NCBI GenBank assembly: GCA_963669295.1 | Contig: OY769938.1 | Location: forward strand, 868,001 to 932,000 | Origin: G963669295 sp963669295 | GTDB lineage: Bacteria > Bacteroidota > Bacteroidia > Flavobacteriales_D > CALLUQ01 | Direction of reading: 5' to 3' | Length of the DNA: 64,000 nt | Shown: positions 16,103 through 24,507 of the stretch, in pieces | Numbering within the stretch: the stretch's first letter is position 1 | How the letters are laid out: each line of letters opens with the position of its first letter | The notes under the pieces: generated by a model | Databases searched by the model: none | Told to the model about the DNA's origin: nothing | What the model saw: only the letters and a program-made list of their open reading frames with translations | Program-made: the position numbers and the translations under genes

Positions 16103-19100
16103 ATGTTAGGTACAGTAAATAAAGTACTCAAAGGCATTTTTGGCGATAAAACAGAGAAAGACATCAAAGAGCTTACTCCTTTGGTAGAGCAGATCAATGC
16201 CGAATTCGACAAACTAAAAAACGCTTCGAACGACGACCTAAGAGCCAATACGGCAGCGTTGAGAAAGCGCATTAGCGAATACGTTCAGAGCGATGAAGAT
16301 AAGATTGAAGCATTAAAGCTGGAGGCTGAGGAAGCCGGGGTAGATGAAAAAGAGGGCATTTATGATCAGATTGATGAAATTACCAAAGACATCGATAAGA
16401 AGTTAGAAGAGGTGTTGATGGAAATTCTCCCTGAGGCTTTTGCCAACATCAAAGAAACTGCCCGTAGGTTTAAAGAAAACGAAACGATCAGCGTTACTGC
16501 CACAGAAAACGATAGGAATTTAGCCGCCACCCGCGATAGCATTAACATTGAAGGCGATAAAGCCGTTTGGGATACCACCTGGAATGCCGCTGGTGTGCCT
16601 GTTACCTGGGACATGGTGCATTACGATGTACAGTTGATTGGTGGTATGGCCCTGCACCAGGGAAAAATTGCAGAGATGCAAACGGGTGAAGGTAAAACAC
16701 TGGTAGCTACACTTCCTGTTTACCTCAATGCCCTTACCGGAAAAGGGGTACACGTAGTTACTGTAAACGACTATTTGGCACGTCGTGATAGCGAATGGAT
16801 GGGGCCTCTTCATGAGTTTCATGGATTAAGTGTTGCTTGTATCGACAACTATGAGCCCAACTCGCAAGAACGCAGAGACGCTTATTTAGCCGACATTACT
16901 TACGGCACCAACAACGAGTTTGGTTTCGACTATTTGCGCGACAACATGTCGAGCCGTCCTGACCAATTGGTGCAGCGTAAGCACCACTATGCCATTGTGG
17001 ATGAGGTGGATTCGGTATTGATTGATGATGCCCGTACACCATTGATCATTTCCGGGCCAACGCCTAAAGGCGACAAGCATGAATTTCATCAGCTTAAGCC
17101 CCGAATTGAAAAGTTGGTAGGTGCCCAACGTAAATTGATTACTACGCTACTTTCGGACGCAAAACGATTGTTGCCCAAGGAAGGGGAAGACGTAGACAAA
17201 GAAACCATGAAAAAGGGCAGTGATGCTCTTTTACGTGCCTATAGAGGGTTGCCAAAGAACAAAGCACTCATTAAATATTTGAGTGAGCCCGGCATCAGAA
17301 GCATTTTGCAAAAAACAGAAAACCATTACCTGCAAGACCAGGCCAAGGAAATGCCTACCATCGACCAGGAATTGTTTTTTGTGATTGATGAAAAGAACAA
17401 TTCCATTGAAATGATGGAGAAAGGCATCGACCTAATTTCAGGCGACATCGACCCTGAGTTCTTTATCATGCCCGACATGGGTGCCGAAATTGCTAAGATT
17501 GAAGCTTCGGAGCTTTCGAGTGATGAGCAATTGAAAAATAAAGAAGTATTGATGCGCGATTATGCGGTGAAAGCAGAGCGCGTGCACACCATCAACCAGT
17601 TGTTAAAAGCCTACGCTTTATTTGAGAAGGATGTAGAATACGTAGTGATGGACAATAAGGTAAAGATTGTTGACGAACAAACCGGCCGTATTATGGACGG
17701 GCGACGTTACTCTGATGGATTGCACCAGGCCATTGAAGCGAAAGAAAACGTGAAGGTAGAAGCAGCCACTCAAACCTATGCAACCGTAACCTTGCAGAAC
17801 TTCTTTAGAATGTACCACAAATTGGCGGGGATGACCGGTACGGCGGAAACCGAAGCCAAGGAGTTTTGGGACATCTACGAGTTGGATGTAATGATTATTC
17901 CCACCAACCGACCGGTAATTCGTAAAGACGACAACGACCTGGTATACAAAACCAAGCGTGAAAAATACAATGCCATCATCGATGAGGTGATTGAGTTGAA
18001 AGAGCAAGGACGACCGATATTGGTAGGTACCACTTCAGTAGAAGTATCGGAATTGTTAAGCAGAATGCTGAAAATACGTGGTGTACAACACAATGTATTG
18101 AACGCGAAACTGCATAAAAAGGAAGCCGATATTGTTGCTGAGGCAGGAAAGCCTGGTACCGTTACCATTGCCACCAACATGGCAGGTAGGGGTACCGATA
18201 TTAAGCTAGGTGATGGTGTAAAAGAAGCTGGTGGTTTGGCCATTATTGGTACCGAACGCCACGATTCTCGTCGTGTAGACCGTCAGTTAAGAGGACGTTC
18301 AGGACGTCAGGGAGATCCAGGGTCATCACAATTCTTTGTGTCGCTGGAAGACGACTTGATGCGTTTGTTTGGTTCTGAGCGTATTGCTCGCTTGATGGAT
18401 CGTTTAGGATTGGAAGAAGGTGAAGTCATTCAGCATTCCATGGTATCGAAGTCGATTGAACGGGCACAAAAGAAAGTGGAGGAAAACAACTTTGGCATTC
18501 GTAAAAACCTGTTGGAATACGATGATGTGATGAATGCCCAACGGGAAGCCATTTACAAAAAACGTAGACACGCCTTGTTTGGCGAGCGTTTGAGTGTAGA
18601 CATTGCCAATATGTTTTACGAGGTGTGCGACACTATTGTGAATGAGTACCAGGAGATGCGTGACTTCGAAGGGTTTAACTTTGAACTCATTCGTACGTTG
18701 GCCATCGAATCGCCCATATCGGAGGAAGAGTTCAACCAACTGAACCCTGAAGAAATTGCCGAAAAGGTGCATGAAACAATCCGCAACAACTACACGAAGA
18801 AATGTGAGTTTGCTGCCGAGCGTGCCTTGCCCGTCATTAAAGATGTATACGAAAACCAATCGGCCCAATACGAAAATATTGTAGTACCCTTTACCGATGG
18901 AGTACGCACCATGAATGTGGTGAGTCATTTAGAAACGGCTTATACCTCGGAAGGTAAAACCCTTACTACTGATTTGGAGAAAGGAGTTACGCTTGGCATC
19001 ATCGATAACGAATGGAAAGAGCACTTGCGCGAGATGGACGACTTACGCCAATCGGTAAGAGGAGCTGTGTACGAGCAAAAAGATCCGTTGTTGATCTATA

Positions 19101-19438
19101 AATTAGAATCGTTCGACCTGTTTAAGAAAATGATGGACAAGGTAAATGCTGAAATTGTTTCCTTCCTCATCAAGTCGAACTTACCGCTTTCTGATTCAAA
19201 CGATGTGAAACGTGCTGAAGCTCCTTCGAGCGATGACATGCAGCAGGTACAAACCAGCAAAGCAGAAGCAACCAGTGTTTCTGGTTCTTCGGCAGGTGGT
19301 GGCGGTGGCGCTCAGGCGCAACCACAACAACGCCCTCAGAAAGTACAACCGGTGCGAGTAGAGAAGAAAGTAGGCAGGAACGAACCTTGTCCGTGTGGTA
19401 GTGGCAAGAAGTACAAGCAATGCCACGGAAAAGCATAA
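16103..19438 (+). CDS. secA: Preprotein translocase ATPase SecA
   Basis: 1,111 residues, longer than the roughly 900 of E. coli SecA but usual for Bacteroidota. SecA is the cytoplasmic motor that pushes unfolded preproteins through SecYEG. Walker A is MQTGEGKTL, Walker B is AIVDEVDSVLIDDARTP, and the second helicase domain has GTTSVEVSE, ATNMAGRGTDI and RQLRGRSGRQGDPG. An extra acidic stretch lies between the two nucleotide-binding halves. The C-terminus ends in a Gly/Gln-rich linker and a zinc tail (NEPCPCGSGKKYKQCHG) that contacts SecB or ribosomes. A -7 box precedes and a terminator follows. Confidence 0.98.
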   Translation: MLGTVNKVLKGIFGDKTEKDIKELTPLVEQINAEFDKLKNASNDDLRANTAALRKRISEYVQSDEDKIEALKLEAEEAGVDEKEGIYDQIDEITKDIDKKLEEVLMEILPEAFANIKETARRFKENETISVTATENDRNLAATRDSINIEGDKAVWDTTWNAAGVPVTWDMVHYDVQLIGGMALHQGKIAEMQTGEGKTLVATLPVYLNALTGKGVHVVTVNDYLARRDSEWMGPLHEFHGLSVACIDNYEPNSQERRDAYLADITYGTNNEFGFDYLRDNMSSRPDQLVQRKHHYAIVDEVDSVLIDDARTPLIISGPTPKGDKHEFHQLKPRIEKLVGAQRKLITTLLSDAKRLLPKEGEDVDKETMKKGSDALLRAYRGLPKNKALIKYLSEPGIRSILQKTENHYLQDQAKEMPTIDQELFFVIDEKNNSIEMMEKGIDLISGDIDPEFFIMPDMGAEIAKIEASELSSDEQLKNKEVLMRDYAVKAERVHTINQLLKAYALFEKDVEYVVMDNKVKIVDEQTGRIMDGRRYSDGLHQAIEAKENVKVEAATQTYATVTLQNFFRMYHKLAGMTGTAETEAKEFWDIYELDVMIIPTNRPVIRKDDNDLVYKTKREKYNAIIDEVIELKEQGRPILVGTTSVEVSELLSRMLKIRGVQHNVLNAKLHKKEADIVAEAGKPGTVTIATNMAGRGTDIKLGDGVKEAGGLAIIGTERHDSRRVDRQLRGRSGRQGDPGSSQFFVSLEDDLMRLFGSERIARLMDRLGLEEGEVIQHSMVSKSIERAQKKVEENNFGIRKNLLEYDDVMNAQREAIYKKRRHALFGERLSVDIANMFYEVCDTIVNEYQEMRDFEGFNFELIRTLAIESPISEEEFNQLNPEEIAEKVHETIRNNYTKKCEFAAERALPVIKDVYENQSAQYENIVVPFTDGVRTMNVVSHLETAYTSEGKTLTTDLEKGVTLGIIDNEWKEHLREMDDLRQSVRGAVYEQKDPLLIYKLESFDLFKKMMDKVNAEIVSFLIKSNLPLSDSNDVKRAEAPSSDDMQQVQTSKAEATSVSGSSAGGGGGAQAQPQQRPQKVQPVRVEKKVGRNEPCPCGSGKKYKQCHGKA

Positions 19439-19456
19439 CATAAACATATACGCATA

Positions 19457-19489
19457 GAAAAAGCCCCGATCATGCGATCGGGGCTTTTT
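19457..19489. terminator. Bidirectional terminator between secA and the redoxin gene
   Basis: AAAAAGCCCCGATC / GATCGGGGCTTTTT around a 4-base loop. The A run and T run make it suitable for both convergent genes. Confidence 0.9.
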
Positions 19490-19517
19490 GCATATCCAAA
19501 ACCAAAGTAAAGCGCGA

Positions 19518-20357
19518 TTATTTTACAATGGTCAATTTTGTTACGTCCATTACATTATCGCCACTAATCAGGTTCACAAAGTAATTGCCGGCAGAAAGAT
19601 CAAATACTGGAATTTCAACATTGTGCAAGCCAGCATCAAACTTTTGAGCGCTTACCACTTTTACCTTTTTACCCAATAGGCTATACAGCTCAAACGATAC
19701 TTCAGAAGCTTCGTTCAAGGTAAACCCGATGGTAGCTTCCTTAGTAGCTGGGTTAGGGAAAGTAGCTACAATTTGAGTCACCTGATAGCCATCCTCATCG
19801 TCGATGCCAGTAGCACACGACATAGGAGTTAATGTAGCACCTGCAGCAGTTAATGCCGATTCAAATGTGCCTACATCAGCCAATGGCCAAATGTCGCCAT
19901 TCTTTAATTTGTTGTCGGGTCCAACAATGCAGTAAGTAGGATAAGCTGCAGGGTCAAAGGCATTATCAACATTACCTGCACCACCGTCGGCACTTACGCC
20001 TGGGGCATGTGCAAAGTTGCCTCCATAGGTGTTTTCAAATGCAATTACTTCTGCATCGCCATCACTACCGTTGTTCATAGAAATACAAATAATATCACCG
20101 GTATTACAGCCATACTTTTCATGCAGCTCGTTGAAAATTGGTGTTGTTTGCTGGCATGGAGGGCAGGTATCGAAAAAGAAGTCCAATACCACATACTTGC
20201 CCTGCGAAGTGTAGGAATACAAGTTATGGCTATGTCCTTCGGTATCCGTTACTGTAAAGTCAGCTACCGTTGATCCAACGCTGTAGCCGTTAATTTGTGC
20301 AGTTGAGGCAAATGAAATTGCTCCAACAGCTAAAAAAGAAAGTAGAATTTTCTTCAT
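19518..20357 (-). CDS. Secreted thioredoxin-like redoxin with T9SS sorting domain
   Basis: 279 residues. A signal peptide (KKILLSFLAVGAISFASTAQ) is followed by a TlpA/redoxin domain with active site C65-P-P-C68 (FFFDTCPPCQQTTPIF) and a cis-Pro segment (AAYPTYCIVGP). After a linker the last 80 residues form a T9SS type A sorting domain (ATFPNPATKEATIGF ... GNYFVNLISGDNV ... KLTIVK). It is therefore predicted to leave the cell or sit on its surface, an unusual place for a thiol-disulfide enzyme. Single gene. Confidence 0.88.
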   Translation of the reverse strand: MKKILLSFLAVGAISFASTAQINGYSVGSTVADFTVTDTEGHSHNLYSYTSQGKYVVLDFFFDTCPPCQQTTPIFNELHEKYGCNTGDIICISMNNGSDGDAEVIAFENTYGGNFAHAPGVSADGGAGNVDNAFDPAAYPTYCIVGPDNKLKNGDIWPLADVGTFESALTAAGATLTPMSCATGIDDEDGYQVTQIVATFPNPATKEATIGFTLNEASEVSFELYSLLGKKVKVVSAQKFDAGLHNVEIPVFDLSAGNYFVNLISGDNVMDVTKLTIVK

Positions 20358-20441
20358 GATTATAACAGTTAAGGGGTTAATTACTAATCAAATGTAACTG
20401 ATAATCAATGAGGAAGTCAAATTAAGTCTTTCTTATTCCCT

Positions 20442-20464
20442 CCAATAGTTTCGCAAACTATTGG
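20442..20464 (-). terminator. Hairpin downstream of the OmpH-like gene
   Basis: A perfect 10-bp stem (CCAATAGTTT / AAACTATTGG) with a 3-base loop, about 110 bases past the stop codon of the minus-strand OmpH-like gene. The T run is weak, so the terminator role is an inference. Confidence 0.5.
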
Positions 20465-20570
20465 AATCCTACAATTAAAAAAAGAATAAACACCCCTAAA
20501 ATTAGGGTTTCAACTGTGCACAATACGGTTGGGGAAATTTCAACCATTTATGCTAAAAAAGCCTGAGAAA

Positions 20571-22073
20571 TTAAAGTTTGCTTTGAATCTTTTTGGAAAG
20601 ATCGTGCTGCTCATCAATGTAAATCACTGTAATGCCGTCTAACTGATTGAGCACATAAGTATAGCCTCCTTCTTTAGCAACAGCATCAATTGCGCCTTGT
20701 ACCTTTTCCAGCAATGGTGCATACAACTCCGATTGCTTGCTACTAATATCCAGGCTCAAGTTCCCTTCCAGGTCCTCTATCTCACGCTTTAAATCCGTGA
20801 TTTCATTTTCAAGAGCCATGCGTTGTTCAAGGGTAAGCGTTCCTTGCATTTGCTCTTTCTTTTGAGTAATGGTTTCGCTGGCATAATTGAACCTGGCCTG
20901 TGCTTTTTCTGTTTCAGTTCTGGAATACTGCTCCAATTCCTTTTCAGCAGCAGCATACGCAGGCAGAGCCATTATCATGTCGGCCACATCCCCTACCAAT
21001 CCTATTTTCACCCCTTTTCCAGCAACTTGCTGTTGCGCATCATCGCCCATGCCCTGTACACCCAATTCTTTGGCAAGGGGTTTGGTTAAATCAGCTTCCT
21101 CCGGGCCGTATAAAATGGTAGACAAGCCTCCACTTGTGGTTTGATTAATGGTGTACGTGTACCCTCGCTCTGCTGCTACTTTATCCATGGCTTTCTGTGC
21201 CTGATCCAGTACTGGTGCCATTAAATCTTCGCGTTGTTTGATCAGTTTTACCTCCAGGTCTTGCATCATTTGATCCAATGCTGCCTCCTCTTTACGAATT
21301 TCATCGGCAAGGGAAGTCATTTCTTCCGTAGATTTCCCGCCCTCTATCTGCTGTTGGTAATCATTCATCTTTTCGCTCAACGCGGCCTGTTTAGCACGCA
21401 ATTCTAATTTCATGGCGTCACTTTCTTTGATCACCATTTCTTCTGCTTGCTGCATTTGATTCCAACCCGACAACACCAACTCGATGTTGGTGTAAGCTAC
21501 ACGGGTAGATGTTGGATCAAACTTAACCGTACGGTTTTTCTGTTCTGGGGTAAGGGGCATGTTTAACGCTTGCATAATGGCTGCTGTTAAATCGGCCTCT
21601 TCCGGGCCGGTAAGCACCAACGACACGCCCTGGTTGTTCACTTGCTGCAAAATACAATTGACCTTGTATTGTTTTGCTACTTGTGTTGCTGCAGCCTTAA
21701 ATTTCTGCAAGAACGCTTCCAGCAATACTTCTCGCTTTGCATCCAATTTTTCATTGTACTCGTCGGCTTTTGTTTGCAACTCTTGCTGCATGGCAGTCAA
21801 CTCCTTTTCCAGCTCTGCTACACGAGGATCACTGGCATTGGCCCTCCCCAAACGCTCATATTCCTTAAACTTATCCGAAAATACTTGTTGCATCGTACCG
21901 AATTCTTTCGCGTATTTCGCCTCATCGGCTTTCAACACTTCCCCCATTTGAAGCACATCCGGATGGGAAGCTGAAATGGTAAAAAAGTCGGCATAACCGA
22001 TGGAAAATTGAGCAAATGCTGCGCCTCCTGGCAACAACATCACAAAAAAGAAAAGCAAGAAAAACTGACGCAT
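20571..22073 (-). CDS. Periplasmic protein with three tandem OmpH/Skp-like domains
   Basis: About 500 residues from the Met at 22073, which begins the signal peptide (RQFFLLFFFVMLLPGGAAFAQ). The ATG at 22184 only adds a non-conserved leader. Three units follow, each a strand (IGYADFFTIS; RVAYTNIELVLS; KIGLVGDVADMI), a long charged coiled coil and a return segment ending in a strand plus LTGPEEADLT, LYGPEEADLT or YIDEQHDLSK. This matches OmpH/Skp, a chaperone for outer-membrane proteins that normally has one such unit and trimerises. Here three units are fused in one chain. Confidence 0.82.
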   Translation of the reverse strand: MRQFFLLFFFVMLLPGGAAFAQFSIGYADFFTISASHPDVLQMGEVLKADEAKYAKEFGTMQQVFSDKFKEYERLGRANASDPRVAELEKELTAMQQELQTKADEYNEKLDAKREVLLEAFLQKFKAAATQVAKQYKVNCILQQVNNQGVSLVLTGPEEADLTAAIMQALNMPLTPEQKNRTVKFDPTSTRVAYTNIELVLSGWNQMQQAEEMVIKESDAMKLELRAKQAALSEKMNDYQQQIEGGKSTEEMTSLADEIRKEEAALDQMMQDLEVKLIKQREDLMAPVLDQAQKAMDKVAAERGYTYTINQTTSGGLSTILYGPEEADLTKPLAKELGVQGMGDDAQQQVAGKGVKIGLVGDVADMIMALPAYAAAEKELEQYSRTETEKAQARFNYASETITQKKEQMQGTLTLEQRMALENEITDLKREIEDLEGNLSLDISSKQSELYAPLLEKVQGAIDAVAKEGGYTYVLNQLDGITVIYIDEQHDLSKKIQSKL

Positions 22074-22226
22074 AACGGTTTCAAATTGTTGTTTAACGTA
22101 TAGTGGAAATGTACCAATTTTATGCCAAAACACCATAGCCCTCCAACTACCTTGCACAATCGGGCCTATAGCATTGAACGGCATATTTTGTTTTGGAAAT
22201 GGTTTCCCATTCCTCTTCTATCTCCA

Positions 22227-24092
22227 TCAAATGTTTTCAACGAAATCTAAAAAAACTTTTTTGTGGCGCGCTAAATCCAAATCAGGTGAAACGGCTACAC
22301 GGGCGATATAATCTTTGTCGCCCTCTTTGGTGGTGCCTTGAGTAGAAGTGGCTGGTATGGTCCAATAGCACCCTTTCAACTGCCCATAACTCACACAATA
22401 CTTGCTTTCGTTAGGAATTTCATGGATCATTAAATTGATCAGCTTGAGGTTGAGTTTTCTTTTATAAGCTTCTCTTTCTTCCTCCGTTTCCCCTTTTGTA
22501 GGAAGATCTAATGAAAATACAGATGGAGTAAACCCTTGCACTGCCAGATCTTCAGAAACAAAATTGATTTTTGCTTCCGGTAATGTGTCCTGGATAAAGT
22601 TGACAAATTCACGTGTGTTCTTGTAGGCATCGTGAATTCTTTGGTTCATAGATGGCAATTGATGGGCCAGGACTTCATATTGAAGATCGGTTGCCTCGTT
22701 ATCACAAAGCTGTAAATGCAAGGCTATTTTTTCCATCAATGCCGCTGCTTTTGTATTGGCTACACAATAGCCAGCTGTGCATTTCCCACCACTTGGAAAT
22801 TTCGAGCCACTTACATACGATATGGCCTTTACTGTAGAGAGCACCTCCCCCTCCCCTAAAAAGGGCGTATTCGGACAAAATGTTTGATCCAAAATAAAAA
22901 CAGGAGCAGTGGTTATTTCCCCACTTGCCGTTTTACGTGTGGCACTTAAAACCTCTTTTAATTGAATAAGATCAGGCACCTCAACGCGAGGGTTGGTGGG
23001 TATTTCCGCAATGATGTATGGAATAGCATCTTCTTGGGCAAGTTGATCTAAAATAACGTCCAAACTACGCACCATATCATTGCCACCATCAACAGGAAGA
23101 TCTACCACCTCCACGTTATCTATGCAGGCAGCAACACGTCTTGCCTGGTCGTTGGTTCCGCCATAGCAATTGGGAGGAACAACAATTTTGATGGCCTTTC
23201 CTTTGTGTTGATCCAGTGCCTCATGAATGAGTCCCATTACAATGGCATACTGCATCGATAGTCCACTGGAAGCCACCAATGCATTGGTAGTGGTACCTGT
23301 AATCGTTCGAATGGCATCTAAGACAATGGCCTTATTCTCCTCCACATTACTACTCTTATCATCATCGGCATTCCCTATCAGTTGCTTTAAAGCAATCAAG
23401 GCATCGGCCGGTGTCATGGCAATGGTTTCTCTCCTTCTTACATGCTGAATTTTTGAAACATAATCTTCGTTTTGCTCTCCGTTGACCAGGCAAATGCTGC
23501 CCAGGTTGGCGTCTACATTGACAAAAAAGTCGACCGATGCAGTAAGATCGAAATCGCCCAGGTGATCGGGCTGAGCAATGAAGATGGTGCTGCCATCAAA
23601 TGCCCCAATGTCTGCTGCACGTTCGACTTGCTTTAGTTCAAACTGAAACCCATATACCTGTTGCAATGTTGCAGCATTGAAAGAAGCGGGCAACTCCCCC
23701 GTATAAGCAATTTGCGTGTTTTTATGGGCCAATGCGTTTTCGCGTAGCATGGCAAAAACAGGAATCGTTGTTGATGAAAAACTGATGACATTTTCTGCCT
23801 TTACCTGATTCAAGATAGCAATAGCCCATTCCAACACACAAGATAATGGGTGACCCAATCGCACATAATCGTAAGCTGTGGGCAATTCATTCAGTGCAGA
23901 TGCTTCTATATGATGGTGATTAAACAAGGCTTCAAAATGTGTTAAAAACTGCGTCTTGGCCTGCTCTTCATCATAAATATCCAGTCGATGAGTAGTGAGG
24001 CGAAGCCAATCGTTTGGCATATTACCTAACACTTCTTTAATAAAAGCGAACACGTTATTGTTTTCCATAGTCATCCTTAGGCTGGTGATCAT
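22227..24092 (-). CDS. PLP-dependent transferase (Cys/Met-metabolism fold), long form
   Basis: About 615-621 residues. The C-terminal two thirds look like a fold-type I PLP enzyme of the cystathionine-lyase group: ASSGLSMQYAIVMGLI (cofactor phosphate cup), VFILDQTFCPNTPF (Asp pairing with the pyridine) and ISYVSGSKFPSGGKCTAGYC with the Schiff-base Lys. The first 200 residues are an extra domain not found in standard lyases. The reaction cannot be named from sequence. Possible starts are ATG 24092, 24074 or 24068. Single gene; downstream there is only the OmpH-like gene. Confidence 0.75.
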   Translation of the reverse strand: MITSLRMTMENNNVFAFIKEVLGNMPNDWLRLTTHRLDIYDEEQAKTQFLTHFEALFNHHHIEASALNELPTAYDYVRLGHPLSCVLEWAIAILNQVKAENVISFSSTTIPVFAMLRENALAHKNTQIAYTGELPASFNAATLQQVYGFQFELKQVERAADIGAFDGSTIFIAQPDHLGDFDLTASVDFFVNVDANLGSICLVNGEQNEDYVSKIQHVRRRETIAMTPADALIALKQLIGNADDDKSSNVEENKAIVLDAIRTITGTTTNALVASSGLSMQYAIVMGLIHEALDQHKGKAIKIVVPPNCYGGTNDQARRVAACIDNVEVVDLPVDGGNDMVRSLDVILDQLAQEDAIPYIIAEIPTNPRVEVPDLIQLKEVLSATRKTASGEITTAPVFILDQTFCPNTPFLGEGEVLSTVKAISYVSGSKFPSGGKCTAGYCVANTKAAALMEKIALHLQLCDNEATDLQYEVLAHQLPSMNQRIHDAYKNTREFVNFIQDTLPEAKINFVSEDLAVQGFTPSVFSLDLPTKGETEEEREAYKRKLNLKLINLMIHEIPNESKYCVSYGQLKGCYWTIPATSTQGTTKEGDKDYIARVAVSPDLDLARHKKVFLDFVENI

Positions 24093-24226
24093 CCATTTCG
24101 TTGGGGCATAAAATTAGGAGTAATCCATGTAAAATGGATGCATAATGAGCAATATTTTAGCTAGTGGTGTTGCGGTAAAATTCAACTCCTTTCTGGTAAG
24201 GGCTTATGGGGGTTGGTTGGGGAAGC

Positions 24227-24261
24227 TACCCCGACCAGCCTTCGCGGTCCAAACTGCGGTA
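24227..24261. repeat. 35-bp direct repeat, copy 1 (displaced comM 3' end)
   Basis: Identical over 35 bases to 30374-30408, which encodes the last 11 residues of ComM (YRSLDREGWSG) plus two bases of the stop codon, on the minus strand. Here nothing of comM precedes it, so this is a displaced fragment. In this copy the reading frame would end in TAG. Confidence 0.9.
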
Positions 24262-24303
24262 TTTGTCGGCTTATTGCAAAATGCTAAAAATAGCACAACA
24301 ATA

Positions 24304-24395
24304 TTCGTCACACCCCCTAAGTCATTCGTCACAATTGCGATTTCACAAAATAATTTCATCACAATTTTAAACCAGTTCGTCACATTTCCATCACA
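24304..24395 (+). promoter_or_regulatory. Phased TTCGTCACA repeat cluster
   Basis: TTCGTCACA occurs at 24304-24312, 24325-24333 and 24376-24384, TTCATCACA at 24355-24363, and TTCCATCACA at 24386-24395. The first four start 21, 30 and 21 bases apart, close to whole helical turns. All point the same way toward the gene at 24508. A 9-base direct repeat with a 21-base period resembles the tandem sites of LytTR-type regulators, but the regulator is unknown. Confidence 0.55.
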
Positions 24396-24507
24396 CACCT
24401 CAGGAACTCCCCCCCCACTTTCTACCTTAGGTTAGTATGCTTGTATGGCGAATACCATGCAGGGATACATCAACATTATCTAACTACTTAACATTAAACT
24501 TTTTACC

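Larger units (their letters stand above)
24093..24507. other. Spacer with comM 3'-end copy and phased repeats
   Basis: No gene is seen. From left to right it contains a 35-base exact copy of the end of comM (24227-24261), then five TTCGTCACA-type repeats (24304-24395), a C run (24409-24417), and the leader of the giant surface-protein gene. A weak -7-like TACCTTAG sits at about 24422-24429. Confidence 0.6.

Noticed and set aside
24304..24395. TTCGTCACA repeats as a CRISPR or replication-origin iteron array
   Set aside because: The units are only 9 bases, few in number, and sit directly upstream of a gene with promoter-like spacing; no DnaA-type box or Rep gene adjoins.
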